Below, piece after piece: positions 26,933 to 36,843 of a stretch of DNA of 64,000 nt. Location of the stretch: positions 2,009,001-2,073,000 of the forward strand of contig CP066204.1 of the NCBI GenBank assembly GCA_016237705.1, given 5' to 3'. A model generated the notes under the pieces. It was not told where the DNA came from, ran no database searches, and saw only the letters and a list, made by a program, of their open reading frames with translations. This stretch comes from Aerococcaceae bacterium zg-252. Its GTDB lineage: Bacteria > Bacillota > Bacilli > Lactobacillales > Aerococcaceae. The position numbers and the translations under genes were made by a program. How positions within the stretch are numbered: position 1 is the first letter of the stretch; each line of letters begins with the position of its first letter.

Positions 26933-26961
26933 AATATATTATTCATCTGATGATTTGTCAA
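26933..26961 (-). promoter_or_regulatory. Promoter of the GPH transporter
   Basis: On the minus strand TTGACA (26956-26961) and TATATT (26933-26938) are 17 bases apart. Confidence 0.82.
26940..26956 (-). promoter_or_regulatory. GntR operator in the transporter promoter spacer
   Basis: TATTCATCTGATGATTT, centred at 26948, fills the promoter spacer. This is the fourth promoter with the motif and puts uptake under the same control as catabolism. Confidence 0.82.
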
Positions 26962-27353
26962 TATTTTTCTACAATTTTTTTTAAATTAAGTGTTTTTTGT
27001 ACGAAAGGTAAGATGATTTTTGTTTTGAGTATTTTTCATTCAACACTTTGTTGATGTCCTAAAGGGACACAAGGATACCATACCAATAAGGAGACTATCA
27101 TTTTGCTCAGCCCACCATTTTATCTAATCTCTCTCATCATTTACTCTTTTGAATCTACTCAAGCATGCCTCATCTTAGCAATCCCAATCATCCATATATA
27201 TACATCCATTATATTTATAACAAAACAACTAATCATGATTGTCACCGCATAAACATCTGTCGAATTAATATTATAATGCTTATAAATAATAATATATTAA
27301 TCACATCATATACTTAATTTCATACTATTCATATAAAAATTTTAAAAAAATTA
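26962..27353. other. Intergenic stretch without a recognised gene
   Basis: About 390 AT-rich bases between divergent promoters. A short TGTCC-TAAA-GGGACA inverted repeat lies near 27056. I see no convincing reading frame, RNA or operator. Confidence 0.4.
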
Positions 27354-27382
27354 TTGATTTTTATAATAGAAGTCGCTATAAT
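27354..27382 (+). promoter_or_regulatory. Promoter of the fumarate-reductase-like gene
   Basis: TTGATT (27354-27359) and TATAAT (27377-27382) are 17 bases apart, followed by AAAGGAGAG and the start codon. Confidence 0.75.
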
Positions 27383-27418
27383 AACATTGTGAAAAATGTA
27401 TCAAAGGAGAGAAAATTT

Positions 27419-29341
27419 ATGAAAAAATATTTTTTCACAGCTGTTACCGCCATACTATTGATTATGGCAAATATGTTAGTGCCTCTAGTTCAACCTACTC
27501 TAGCTGCTTATGCTCAAGAGCTCACATATACTCCCGGAACCTACGAAGCAGAAGTTGACGGCTTTCATGGAGAGGTCAAAGTAATCGTGACAGTTGATGA
27601 ACATAGTATTAAATCGATTGAAGTAACTCAATCTGAAACAGAGGGGTTAGGTAAAGAAGCCGTTGAAGAAATTATTTCACGTGTTCAAGCCTCTCAATCT
27701 TTAAATATCGATGCTGTTTCTGGTGCAACATATTCTTCCAATGCTATTTTAGCAGCCCTTGAAGAAGCTCTTAAACAGTCAGGTGTTGATATTGAGGCGT
27801 TAAAAGCTGTTGAAACTGAAACATTTTCAGAAGAATTACAAGACCAAGAAACAGAAGTACTAGTTATCGGCGGTGGAGGTGCCGGTTTAGCAGCTGCTAT
27901 TTCTGCACATCAAAATGGTGCAAAAGTTATTGTTATCGAAAAAATGCCACGTTTAGGTGGAAATACTATTATTTCAGGCTCTGCATATAATGCTGCCGAT
28001 TCAAGTCGCCAACAATTAATGGAAATGACTGATTTAGAAAAAGAAACAATTGAAGGCTTAATCAACGAAGAGCAAGAAGACGAAATCGTTAAAGAATGGC
28101 AACAAACATTAAAAGAAGAATGGGAAGCCTATAAAGCGTCTGGCGAAACCTATTTATTCGACTCACCAACATTACACAAACTACAGACATATAATGGTGG
28201 AAGTAAGAAAGGTAATCCAAAATTAATTGACCGTCTAGCAGAAAATGCCTATCCAGCAATCCAATGGCTAGAAGAAAATGGTATGGTATTCAAAGACTAT
28301 ATTTTTACTGTATTAGGTGGTTTATGGTCACGAGCTCATAAACCTGAATTGCCATTAGGAACAGGTTATATTCAAACATATACTCATTATATCGAAGAAC
28401 ATTCAGAAGATATTTCTGTTTATACTGATACAAAAGCTAATAAATTAATTGTAAAAGACGGACGTGTTGTTGGTGTTGAAGCTGAAAACAATGGTAAAAC
28501 TGTTACTTTTACAGCAACAAAAGGTGTTATTTTAGCAACTGGTGGTTTTGGAGCAAACGTGGAAATGCGCGACCAATACAATACTATTTGGCCAAGTTTA
28601 ACAAACATTAAAACAACAAATCATACCGGTGCAACAGGTGATGGAATTAATCTAGCAAAAGATGCAGGTGCTCAATTATTTGGTCTAGAAGATATTCAAT
28701 TATTACCAATGGGAGACCCTGAAACAGGTAGTCTAAGTGGAAACATTGAGCAAGGTGTACAAAATCGTTTATTTGTAAATAAAGAAGGTAAACGTTTTGT
28801 TGACGAAGGTCAACGTCGTGATGTCATGACCAAGGCTTTAATGGAACAAACAGATGCTTCAATGTGGGTTATCGTTGACCAACACTCTTATCCAACAGGT
28901 GACACTCTTAATAACTTCAATGAATCAATTGATTCTTTAGTTGAACATGGGCGTGCTTTTAAGGCAGATACTCTAGAAGAACTAGCCGAACAAATTGGGG
29001 TTGACCCTGAAGCATTTGTAGCCTCTGTCGAAGAATTTAACAAAGCAGTAGACGGTGAAATTTCTGATCCATTTGGTCGTACCTTATTCGATAAAAAAAT
29101 TGATACTGCACCATTCTATGCTGGTGCACGTGTACCAACCGTTCATCACACTATGGGTGGGGTGGTAATCAATGAAAATGCAGAAGTTCTTGATACTAAT
29201 GGTAATATTATTCCAGGCTTCTTCGCTGCAGGTGAAGTAACAGGTGGTATCCACGGAACTAACCGCTTAGGTGGTAACGCATTAGCTGATATTACTGTTT
29301 TTGGTCGTATAGCTGGTGAAAATGCTGCAAAAGCTGAGTAA
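27419..29341 (+). CDS. Secreted flavinylated fumarate reductase-like flavoprotein
   Basis: A 640-residue protein. A signal peptide covers about residues 1-32. An FMN-binding domain (about 40-120) has the flavinylation motif SGATYSS at 101-107, with Thr104 as the residue that ApbE-type transferases modify. The FAD_binding_2 domain starts with VIGGGGAGLAAA, and GTNRLGGNALAD closes the active site. No haem-binding CXXCH is seen. Such extracytosolic flavoproteins in Gram-positives take electrons from flavin-based extracellular electron transfer and reduce fumarate or a similar enoate. The substrate is not proven. The start follows AAAGGAGAG. The gene stands alone, and no ndh2, pplA or apbE is visible beside it. 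Confidence 0.9.
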   Translation: MKKYFFTAVTAILLIMANMLVPLVQPTLAAYAQELTYTPGTYEAEVDGFHGEVKVIVTVDEHSIKSIEVTQSETEGLGKEAVEEIISRVQASQSLNIDAVSGATYSSNAILAALEEALKQSGVDIEALKAVETETFSEELQDQETEVLVIGGGGAGLAAAISAHQNGAKVIVIEKMPRLGGNTIISGSAYNAADSSRQQLMEMTDLEKETIEGLINEEQEDEIVKEWQQTLKEEWEAYKASGETYLFDSPTLHKLQTYNGGSKKGNPKLIDRLAENAYPAIQWLEENGMVFKDYIFTVLGGLWSRAHKPELPLGTGYIQTYTHYIEEHSEDISVYTDTKANKLIVKDGRVVGVEAENNGKTVTFTATKGVILATGGFGANVEMRDQYNTIWPSLTNIKTTNHTGATGDGINLAKDAGAQLFGLEDIQLLPMGDPETGSLSGNIEQGVQNRLFVNKEGKRFVDEGQRRDVMTKALMEQTDASMWVIVDQHSYPTGDTLNNFNESIDSLVEHGRAFKADTLEELAEQIGVDPEAFVASVEEFNKAVDGEISDPFGRTLFDKKIDTAPFYAGARVPTVHHTMGGVVINENAEVLDTNGNIIPGFFAAGEVTGGIHGTNRLGGNALADITVFGRIAGENAAKAE

Positions 29342-29344
29342 TAA

Positions 29345-30090
29345 ATCATAACCACCCGTCTAACGGGTGGTTTGAACAGGGGCTATAAGCCCAAAAAGCC
29401 AGCCAGCGCCTAAAGACGCTGGCTTTCACTTTGTTCAAGCCTTATTGCTCTTGACCCGTCACTCGCCTCTCAAAGAGGCGTTTGTATTACTTACCACTAT
29501 CCCTAAAGGGATTTTCATATTCCTTCACACTCAATTTATCCAAGGCTATATTATGTTTCTCTTGCTCTTGAATATATTTCTTTATCGTGGCTTCATTTAA
29601 TCCCACCGTACTCACATAATATCCTTCTGCCTAAAAATGTCGATTCCCAAATTTATATTTCAAATTTGCGTGTTTATCAAACATCATTAACGCACTCTTA
29701 CCTTTTAAATATCCCATAAAACTCGATACGCTTATTCTTGGTGGAATACTGACCAACATATGTACATGGTCCGGCATCAGATGTCCTTCTATAATTTCGA
29801 CTCCTTTGTAACTGCATAATCGTCGAAATATTTCTCCTAAACTACTGCGATATTGATTATAGATGATTTTTCGTCTATACTTTGGAGTAAACACAATGTG
29901 GTATTTACACATCCACTTTGTATGCGATAAACTATGTGCCTTTTGTGCCATGCGTTTTCTCCTTTCACTTTACAGTTGGCTTGAACACCACTATTGTAGC
30001 GCGTTTGGAGTTTTTTTGGTATAACCGTCGTTGCGCACCCGCATAGCGGGTGGTTTATTTGTCACTCACCTTACGGTGCGTGACGGACTA
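29345..30090 (-). mobile_element. IS200/IS605-family insertion sequence (single tnpA, inactivated)
   Basis: A Y1-transposase gene is flanked by hairpins rather than terminal inverted repeats: CACCCGTCTAACGGGTG on the left (about 29353) and CACCCGCATAGCGGGTG on the right (about 30037). Internal hairpins GCCAGC/GCTGGC and CGCCTC/GAGGCG follow on the left. This matches the single-strand transposition architecture of the family. Exact ends are not determined, because no target duplication is expected. Confidence 0.75.
29487..29951 (-). pseudogene. tnpA: IS200 transposase TnpA with a premature stop
   Basis: The gene would encode 154 residues, the normal length for IS200/IS605 TnpA. The HUH metal motif is seen in HLMPDHVHMLV. 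At codon 107 a TAG (29631-29633) stands where the family has Trp in GNRHFWAEGYYV. After it the same frame continues through AEGYYVSTVGLNEATIKKYI, which holds the catalytic Tyr. The 106-residue product would therefore lack the nucleophile. The start has GGAG. The element is probably immobile unless the transposase is supplied in trans. Confidence 0.85.
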
Positions 30091-30103
30091 AAGTCACAAA
30101 TTA

Positions 30104-30133
30104 AAAAGGAGTTGAGGAAAGCCTCACTCCTTT
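30104..30133 (-). terminator. Intrinsic terminator after guaB
   Basis: On the minus strand AAAGGAGTGAGG pairs with CCTCAACTCCTTT and a TTTTTAATTT run follows. Confidence 0.8.
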
Positions 30134-30166
30134 ATTTATTTTATAGCAAAATAATTTTTATATTGT

Positions 30167-31663
<1,497 letters not shown>

Positions 31664-31777
31664 TTATCCTTAACTGAATAAGATTAATTGTTTAATAGAG
31701 TACCATTTGTATCATAAAATTTCAATCATTTTATTTAAAGAAAACGAATTTTAATTATACTTTAATATATAGCATTC

Positions 31778-31830
31778 GTGATTTTCTCGGGTTGGCTTAA
31801 TGTCCACTTCGCACACTTGTGATAACAGGA
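31778..31830 (-). repeat. Dispersed intergenic repeat, copy 6 (downstream half only)
   Basis: In gene sense, GTGCGAAGTGGACATTAAGCC then AACCCGAGAAAAT matches the right half of the family. It is 120 bases before guaB, further than other copies. Confidence 0.5.
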
Positions 31831-31835
31831 TAAAT

Positions 31836-31870
31836 ATAAAATAAAAGGGCAAGCTGACACCTACCCTTTA
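31836..31870 (-). terminator. Terminator after the DUF1129 gene
   Basis: AAAGGG...CCCTTT hairpin on the minus strand followed by TATTTTATATTTA. Confidence 0.6.
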
Positions 31871-31883
31871 CTTTCATATTAAA

Positions 31884-32723
31884 TTAAAAGACGCCACCAC
31901 GAATATTTAAGCGACGTTTCAAATAGAAACGTGCCACAATCGTTACTAAACCAATGACTAATAATACCATTGGTGGCAAGACTGGATTAATGACTTTCGG
32001 TACAAACGCTGTTACTAAACTAACGGCTGCAACCCAAGCAATCATCGCTAATGATGACATTCCAAAATAACGTAAATAACCTCTTTGCCCTTTGGGAGCA
32101 TCTGGTTTCGGCAAATTCCGAGCAATCATTAACATCGCAAATCCAGCCACAATATAGTTGACAATCAATGTAATCAAGCCAATTGTATTTTGAACTTTAT
32201 TAGACGCATTTAATAAAGAAAATCCTGTCATAATCGTATAGATTGAACCTAATAATAAAGCTCCGTCTAGAGCAATTTTCCATGGTTCAGACGGTTCTAA
32301 ATCTTCTTTAGGCTCTGTTGGAAAATGCTGTTCCTTAATAATGGCTGCACATTCTGTTGGAGTACCATATAATTGTTTAGCTGTTTGACCTGTCTTTTGC
32401 CCTTGAATTAAGGTATCAGCAATTTCTGCAAATACAGCTTGATAGGCTGATTGTGCCAATTTTTCACTTTCTAAATGCTTATCCACTGCCATTAAATATT
32501 GTTGATTTTTTTTCGTTAAACGATTAAATACATCAGTTGTCACAGCTTTCAATACAGACTCAGTTTGACTTGGCACTACATAGACATCTGCTTCTTTCGC
32601 ATCATGACTATCGCTTTCTGCTGTTTCGACAACTTTCTCTGTCGCATCAGAAGTAGCAAGGTCTTCCAATACCTCAACATCAACTTCAACTGCTTCAACG
32701 GTTTCTTTTGATTTATCTGTCAT
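31884..32723 (-). CDS. DUF1129-family membrane protein
   Basis: A 279-residue protein of unknown function common in Lactobacillales next to ychF and guaB. The first 45 residues are very acidic (EAVEVDVEVLEDL). The middle has KKNQQYLMAVDKHL, a conserved cytoplasmic helix region. At least four membrane segments follow from about residue 150, ending in a short basic tail (RFYLKRRLNIRGGVF). AAGGAAGAG precedes the ATG. No motif suggests catalysis. Confidence 0.8.
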   Translation of the reverse strand: MTDKSKETVEAVEVDVEVLEDLATSDATEKVVETAESDSHDAKEADVYVVPSQTESVLKAVTTDVFNRLTKKNQQYLMAVDKHLESEKLAQSAYQAVFAEIADTLIQGQKTGQTAKQLYGTPTECAAIIKEQHFPTEPKEDLEPSEPWKIALDGALLLGSIYTIMTGFSLLNASNKVQNTIGLITLIVNYIVAGFAMLMIARNLPKPDAPKGQRGYLRYFGMSSLAMIAWVAAVSLVTAFVPKVINPVLPPMVLLVIGLVTIVARFYLKRRLNIRGGVF

Positions 32724-32738
32724 ATTCTCACTCTTCCT

Positions 32739-32866
32739 TATTCAAGTACTATTATCCTATGCTGACTTCAATGAACTGAAATGCCCCTACTTTGCAACAC
32801 TCTAAATATTCCTATGCTCCGTTAATTCATTTCAACTCATTCATCGTCGCACTCCGTTTTATTACT
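32739..32866 (-). repeat. Dispersed intergenic repeat, copy 7 (degenerate)
   Basis: It occupies the ychF-DUF1129 gap. In gene sense it begins GGAGTGCGACGATGAATG and ends TTGAATAAGGAAG. TGAAATG/CATTTCA forms the outer stem as in copy 8, but the central hairpin has decayed. Confidence 0.65.
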
Positions 32867-33965
32867 AGACATTAAATCTGAATAACATAATGTCGCCGTC
32901 TTGTACTTCGTATTCTTTCCCTTCAGAACGATAGCGTCCTGCTTCTTTTGCTTTTGTCATACTTTGATAAGTCATTAAATCATCATACGACACCGTTTCT
33001 GCACGAATAAATCCACGTTCAAAATCAGAGTGAATCACTCCAGCCGCTTGTGGTGCTTTCATTCCTAATCGGAACGTCCACGCACGTACTTCTTGCTCTC
33101 CAGCCGTAAAGTAAGTGGCTAATCCTAATAATGAATATGCCTTTTGAATTAAACGATCTAAACCAGATTCTGTTAAACCATAATCTTCTAAAAAGACAGC
33201 TTTTTCTTCGTCATCCAATTCAGCAATTTCTTCTTCCAAACGTGCACAAACTGGTACAACTTCTGCCCCTTGCTCTTTAGCCAACGCTTCAACTTGTGCT
33301 AAATAAGGATTCCCTGTTGGATCAGATACTTCATCTTCGCCAATATTCGCAACATAAAGCATTTTTTTACGTGTTAGTAAAAATAAGTTACGGACGAACG
33401 GTAATTGTTCATCATAAAATTCAACCGAATTGGCTAATTGATTATTTTCTAATGCCTCTTTCAGTTTTTCAAGCACTTCCATTTCAATCATTGCATCTTT
33501 ATCTTTTGACTTAGCTAATTTCGCTACACGTGCAATACGTTTATCAACTGTTTCTAAGTCAGCAAAAATTAATTCTAAATTAATCGTTTCAATATCTGAA
33601 ATCGGGTCAACCGTTCCAGACACATGGGTAATATTCCCGTCATCAAAACAACGCACTACATGACAAATAGCATCCACTTGTCGAATATGACTTAAAAACT
33701 TATTCCCTAATCCTTCTCCACGACTAGCACCTTTTACAATACCAGCAATATCCGTAAATTCAAAGGTTGTCGGTACTGTTTTTTTCGGTTTAATTAATTG
33801 AGTAATATCAAATAATCGGTGGTCTGGCACCTCCACAATTCCTACATTTGGTTCAATAGTCGCAAATGGATAATTAGCTGCCTCCACCCCTGCTTTCGTT
33901 ATTGCATTAAATAATGTCGATTTACCTACGTTTGGTAATCCTACAATCCCTGCTGTTAATGCCAT
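32865..33965 (-). CDS. ychF: Ribosome-binding ATPase YchF (Obg family)
   Basis: A 366-residue protein, exactly the family length. Walker A is GLPNVGKST, switch regions include [20 protein letters not shown], and the NIGED motif replaces NKxD and gives YchF its ATP preference. A helical arm and a C-terminal TGS domain ([13 protein letters not shown]) follow. The ATG at 33965 with GAGAG upstream begins MALTAGIVG, the conserved start. The in-frame ATG at 33983 has no ribosome site. It acts at the ribosome and in stress response. Confidence 0.95.
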   Translation of the reverse strand: MALTAGIVGLPNVGKSTLFNAITKAGVEAANYPFATIEPNVGIVEVPDHRLFDITQLIKPKKTVPTTFEFTDIAGIVKGASRGEGLGNKFLSHIRQVDAICHVVRCFDDGNITHVSGTVDPISDIETINLELIFADLETVDKRIARVAKLAKSKDKDAMIEMEVLEKLKEALENNQLANSVEFYDEQLPFVRNLFLLTRKKMLYVANIGEDEVSDPTGNPYLAQVEALAKEQGAEVVPVCARLEEEIAELDDEEKAVFLEDYGLTESGLDRLIQKAYSLLGLATYFTAGEQEVRAWTFRLGMKAPQAAGVIHSDFERGFIRAETVSYDDLMTYQSMTKAKEAGRYRSEGKEYEVQDGDIMLFRFNV

Positions 33966-34037
33966 GCTTTCACTCTCTTTCATTCTTACTATGCGTTAAA
34001 TAAAGACTTGATACCTTTTTCAATTGTATCCTAACCT

Positions 34038-34247
34038 TTATTCCGCATTATTTTCTTCATATTTCTTTAAAATTTTCTTGATTTTCTTATCAAAATCTCG
34101 ACGCGTCATGGTAACAATATGTCCACAATATTCGCATTTAATTTTGATGTCCATTCCCATTCGAATCACTTGCCAACGATTTGTTTGGCACGCATGTGGT
34201 TTACGCATTTCAACTATATCTAATTTATCATAGGGTTTGCGTTCCAT
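34038..34247 (-). CDS. DUF951 family small protein
   Basis: A 69-residue protein of a family found next to parB and ychF in Firmicutes. It has YDKLDIVEMRKPHACQTNRW and CEYCGHIVTMTRRDFDKKIKK. Three Cys and a His could bind a metal (C-x2-C near the middle). The ATG at 34247 has GAGGTGAGG in front and begins MERKPYDKLD. The ATG at 34265 lies before that ribosome site. Function unknown. The similarity of layout to nucleic-acid-binding zinc ribbons is only suggestive. Confidence 0.85.
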   Translation of the reverse strand: MERKPYDKLDIVEMRKPHACQTNRWQVIRMGMDIKIKCEYCGHIVTMTRRDFDKKIKKILKKYEENNAE

Positions 34248-34272
34248 TATTACCTCACCTCTCATTGCTCCA

Positions 34273-35157
34273 TTATAAATGGATATTTAATAAATCTAAA
34301 ATACGAATTAAATCGGATTGCGATAAAAATTCAATTTCAATTTTACCTTTTTCACCTTTTTGCTGAACAACAGCATGTGTGCCAAAATATTCTTGCATGC
34401 GATTTTCAATCGCTTTTAAATACGCTGGCTTTTCAATTGTTTTATCTTTTTCGCTAGTCGGCTTTTGTATTTCCGGTGTTTCGCTTAAAGATTGTACCAA
34501 TTCTTCTAACTGACGAACAGTTAATTGCTCTTCAATCACTTTTTTCGCAATTTCGATTTGTTTATCTTTATTTTTAATCGACAACAATGTACGAGCTAAC
34601 CCCATTGATAAGTCACCATTATTTACCCACTGCTTAATTTGTTCAGGCAAACTCAATAATCGTAAATAGTTCGCAATATACGGACGACTTTTTCCCATGC
34701 GTTCAGCCACTTCATTTTGAGTTAAATTTAATTTAACCATTAAAACATTGTAGGCTTCAGCCTCTTCCATAGGGCTTAAATCTTCACGTTGTAAATTTTC
34801 TAAAACAGCAATTTCAATCATTTGCTCTTCATCAATTTGACGAACAATGGCTGGGATTGTTTCTTTCCCTGCTAATCGACTCGCACGAACTCGACGTTCG
34901 CCTGCAATTAATTCATACCCTTTAACAGACGATTGTCTAACAATAATCGGTTGAAAGACACCGGATTGTTTAATCGAGTTAGCTAGTTCTTGTAAAGCTG
35001 CTTCTTCAAATTTTTTACGAGGTTGATAGGGATTGCTGCGAATCTCAGATAATGCTAATTCTTCGACGATTTCATTATCATTGAGCTGGTCATCATAATT
35101 AGAAAACAAGGCATCCATGCCTCGACCTAATCCACCTTTTTTATTTTTATTCGCCAT
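34273..35157 (-). CDS. parB: Chromosome partitioning protein ParB/Spo0J
   Basis: A 294-residue CTP-dependent DNA clamp that loads at parS and recruits SMC. The N terminus has RGMDALFSN. The CTP-binding boxes appear as NPYQPRKKF and GERRVRASRLAG. The helix-turn-helix is LTQNEVAERMGKSRPYIANYLRLL. The C-terminal dimer segment ends ILDLLNIHL. It overlaps the parA stop by 11 bases, so translation is coupled. A canonical parS site was not found in the window. Confidence 0.93.
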   Translation of the reverse strand: MANKNKKGGLGRGMDALFSNYDDQLNDNEIVEELALSEIRSNPYQPRKKFEEAALQELANSIKQSGVFQPIIVRQSSVKGYELIAGERRVRASRLAGKETIPAIVRQIDEEQMIEIAVLENLQREDLSPMEEAEAYNVLMVKLNLTQNEVAERMGKSRPYIANYLRLLSLPEQIKQWVNNGDLSMGLARTLLSIKNKDKQIEIAKKVIEEQLTVRQLEELVQSLSETPEIQKPTSEKDKTIEKPAYLKAIENRMQEYFGTHAVVQQKGEKGKIEIEFLSQSDLIRILDLLNIHL

Positions 35158-35908
35158 TTGCTAGCACCTCCCTAGCTAAATCCATATACATTTCAGCTCC
35201 ACGAGATTTTGGATCATAATCAATAATGGACTGCCCGTATGACGGTGCAACAGATAAGCTGACAGTTCTTGAAATAACTGTACGATACACTTTTTCTTGG
35301 AAATATTTGCGTACTTCTTCCACCACTTCACGTCCAAGATTCGTACGTGTCAACATCGTTAACAACACACCTTCAATACGGAATGTCCGATTATAACGGC
35401 GTTGAATCAAACGAATTGTATTCAATAATTGACTTAATCCCTCTAAAGCATAATATTCAGCTTGTACCGGAATCAATATCGTATCACTTGCCGTAAAGGC
35501 ATTTATTGATAATTGCCCTAAAGACGGTGGACAATCTACTAAAATATAATCAAAATCATCACGAATAGGAGCAACGGCATTTTTTAAACGCAGCTCACGA
35601 TTTTCAATATTCGCTAACTCTACTTCAGCTGCTGCTAATTGAATCGTTGCTGGAACAATATAAAGTCCTTCTCTTGATGTCGGTAATATACAGGGTGCCA
35701 TTGGAATCTCATCTACTAATATTTCATATAAACTATTGATAACATTGACACGCTCAATACCCAAACCACTGGTTGCATTACCTTGAGAATCCGAATCAAT
35801 AATCAAAACTTTTTTACCTAGAGCTGCTAAGGCAGCTCCTAAATTGACGGTTGTCGTTGTTTTACCTACGCCACCTTTTTGGTTACCTACCGCAATCATT
35901 TTTCCCAT
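35147..35908 (-). CDS. parA: Chromosome partitioning ATPase ParA/Soj
   Basis: A 253-residue deviant-Walker ATPase. The signature GNQKGGVGKTTTTVNLG, with its signature lysine, is at the N terminus. LIIDSDSQGNATSGLG is Walker A', and VDCPPSLGQLSINAF is Walker B. Works with ParB in origin segregation and initiation control. AAAGGAG precedes the ATG. It follows rsmG by 14 bases in the order rsmG-parA-parB, which is typically near oriC in Gram-positives. Confidence 0.95.
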   Translation of the reverse strand: MGKMIAVGNQKGGVGKTTTTVNLGAALAALGKKVLIIDSDSQGNATSGLGIERVNVINSLYEILVDEIPMAPCILPTSREGLYIVPATIQLAAAEVELANIENRELRLKNAVAPIRDDFDYILVDCPPSLGQLSINAFTASDTILIPVQAEYYALEGLSQLLNTIRLIQRRYNRTFRIEGVLLTMLTRTNLGREVVEEVRKYFQEKVYRTVISRTVSLSVAPSYGQSIIDYDPKSRGAEMYMDLAREVLANGE

Positions 35909-35922
35909 ATCGATGCTCCTTT

Positions 35923-36642
35923 CTATTTAATTGGTTGTTTTATTGGTTTTCCTGCTTTACGGGGATATTTTTTTTGTGTTTCTAATGTCTTACGAATTTT
36001 AATAAAAGTTCGTTCACTGTCTTCGACAGGCAATAAAGCCACTTTTACTTCTTCTAATTTAGCACCTAGTACATGAATCGCTTTTTGAGCATCATCTAAT
36101 TCCTCTTGACCTTTGGCTGCTTTAAGTGCTAAGAAATAGCCCCCTTTACGCACCAATGGTAAACAAAATTCTGATAATACATTCAATGACGCTACGGCTC
36201 TGGCTGTTGCAATATCAAATTGTTCACGGTATACAGGATTTTGCCCCGCATCTTCTGCTCGAGCATGAATCGCTTGCACATTGTCTAATTGTAATTCTTC
36301 ACTAACAATATTTAGAAAATTAATACGCTTATTTAACGAATCAATAATCGTTATCTCCAACTCTGGTTTAACAATCTTTAACGGAATACTTGGAAATCCA
36401 GCTCCCGCCCCCACATCAACCAATCGCTGTTGATAATGCTCAAGTGGTAATTCCCATAAAAGCATAATACTATCGAAGAAATGCTTTAAATACACCTCGT
36501 CTTTTTCGGTAATCGCAGTTAAATTAATCTTTTCATTCCATTCAATTAACAGCTCATAATAGCGTTCAAATTGCTGAATTTGATAATTTGATAACTCAAT
36601 TCCATGCTTACGCAATTCTATAATAAATTGTTCAATATTCAT
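35923..36642 (-). CDS. rsmG: 16S rRNA (guanine527-N7)-methyltransferase
   Basis: A 239-residue SAM-dependent methyltransferase (GidB). YELLIEWNEKINLTAITE, HFFDSI, VDVGAGAGFPSIPLKI (SAM loop), ITIIDSLNKRINFL and ATARAVASLNVLSEF are all conserved. Loss of it gives low-level streptomycin resistance in other bacteria. The ATG at 36642 follows GAGGAGG. It begins the rsmG-parA-parB unit. Confidence 0.94.
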   Translation of the reverse strand: MNIEQFIIELRKHGIELSNYQIQQFERYYELLIEWNEKINLTAITEKDEVYLKHFFDSIMLLWELPLEHYQQRLVDVGAGAGFPSIPLKIVKPELEITIIDSLNKRINFLNIVSEELQLDNVQAIHARAEDAGQNPVYREQFDIATARAVASLNVLSEFCLPLVRKGGYFLALKAAKGQEELDDAQKAIHVLGAKLEEVKVALLPVEDSERTFIKIRKTLETQKKYPRKAGKPIKQPIK

Positions 36643-36662
36643 CTTATGAGCCTCCTCTATTT

Positions 36663-36684
36663 TGTGAAACAAAAATGTTTCACA
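36663..36684. promoter_or_regulatory. Inverted repeat of parS-like half sites in the rsmG leader
   Basis: TGTGAAACA-AAAA-TGTTTCACA. Each arm resembles one half of the parS consensus, but the halves are in reversed order compared with a real parS. It overlaps the expected transcription start of rsmG-parA-parB. Confidence 0.45.
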
Positions 36685-36783
36685 CTATACTACTTTACCC
36701 CAAATACCTTGAAATAGCAACTTTTTTTCGCAATTCCGTACGACTATTCCTAGCACTATTTTGATAACTTTCCACAACAAATA

Positions 36784-36822
36784 ATAAATACGCCTAGACG
36801 ATTTTTAACGACTAAGCGTATC
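36784..36822 (-). terminator. Terminator after the nitroreductase gene
   Basis: ATACGCTTAGTCG pairs imperfectly with CGTCTAGGCGTAT on the minus strand, followed by TTATTATTT. Confidence 0.6.
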
Positions 36823-36843
36823 GCTCATTTTATTTAAAATAAA

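Noticed and set aside
27384-27405. TTGTGA...TATCAA near the reductase start as an FNR/CRP-type site
   Set aside because: Neither arm pattern nor spacing fits TTGAT-N4-ATCAA or TGTGA-N6-TCACA well enough.
27680-27700. TTTCACGTG sequence resembling parS
   Set aside because: Only the left half fits the parS consensus. It lies in the conserved coding sequence of the fumarate-reductase-like gene.
29774-29786. CATCAGATG match inside the transposase gene
   Set aside because: It is within coding sequence, has no surrounding palindrome and no promoter, so it is a chance hit.
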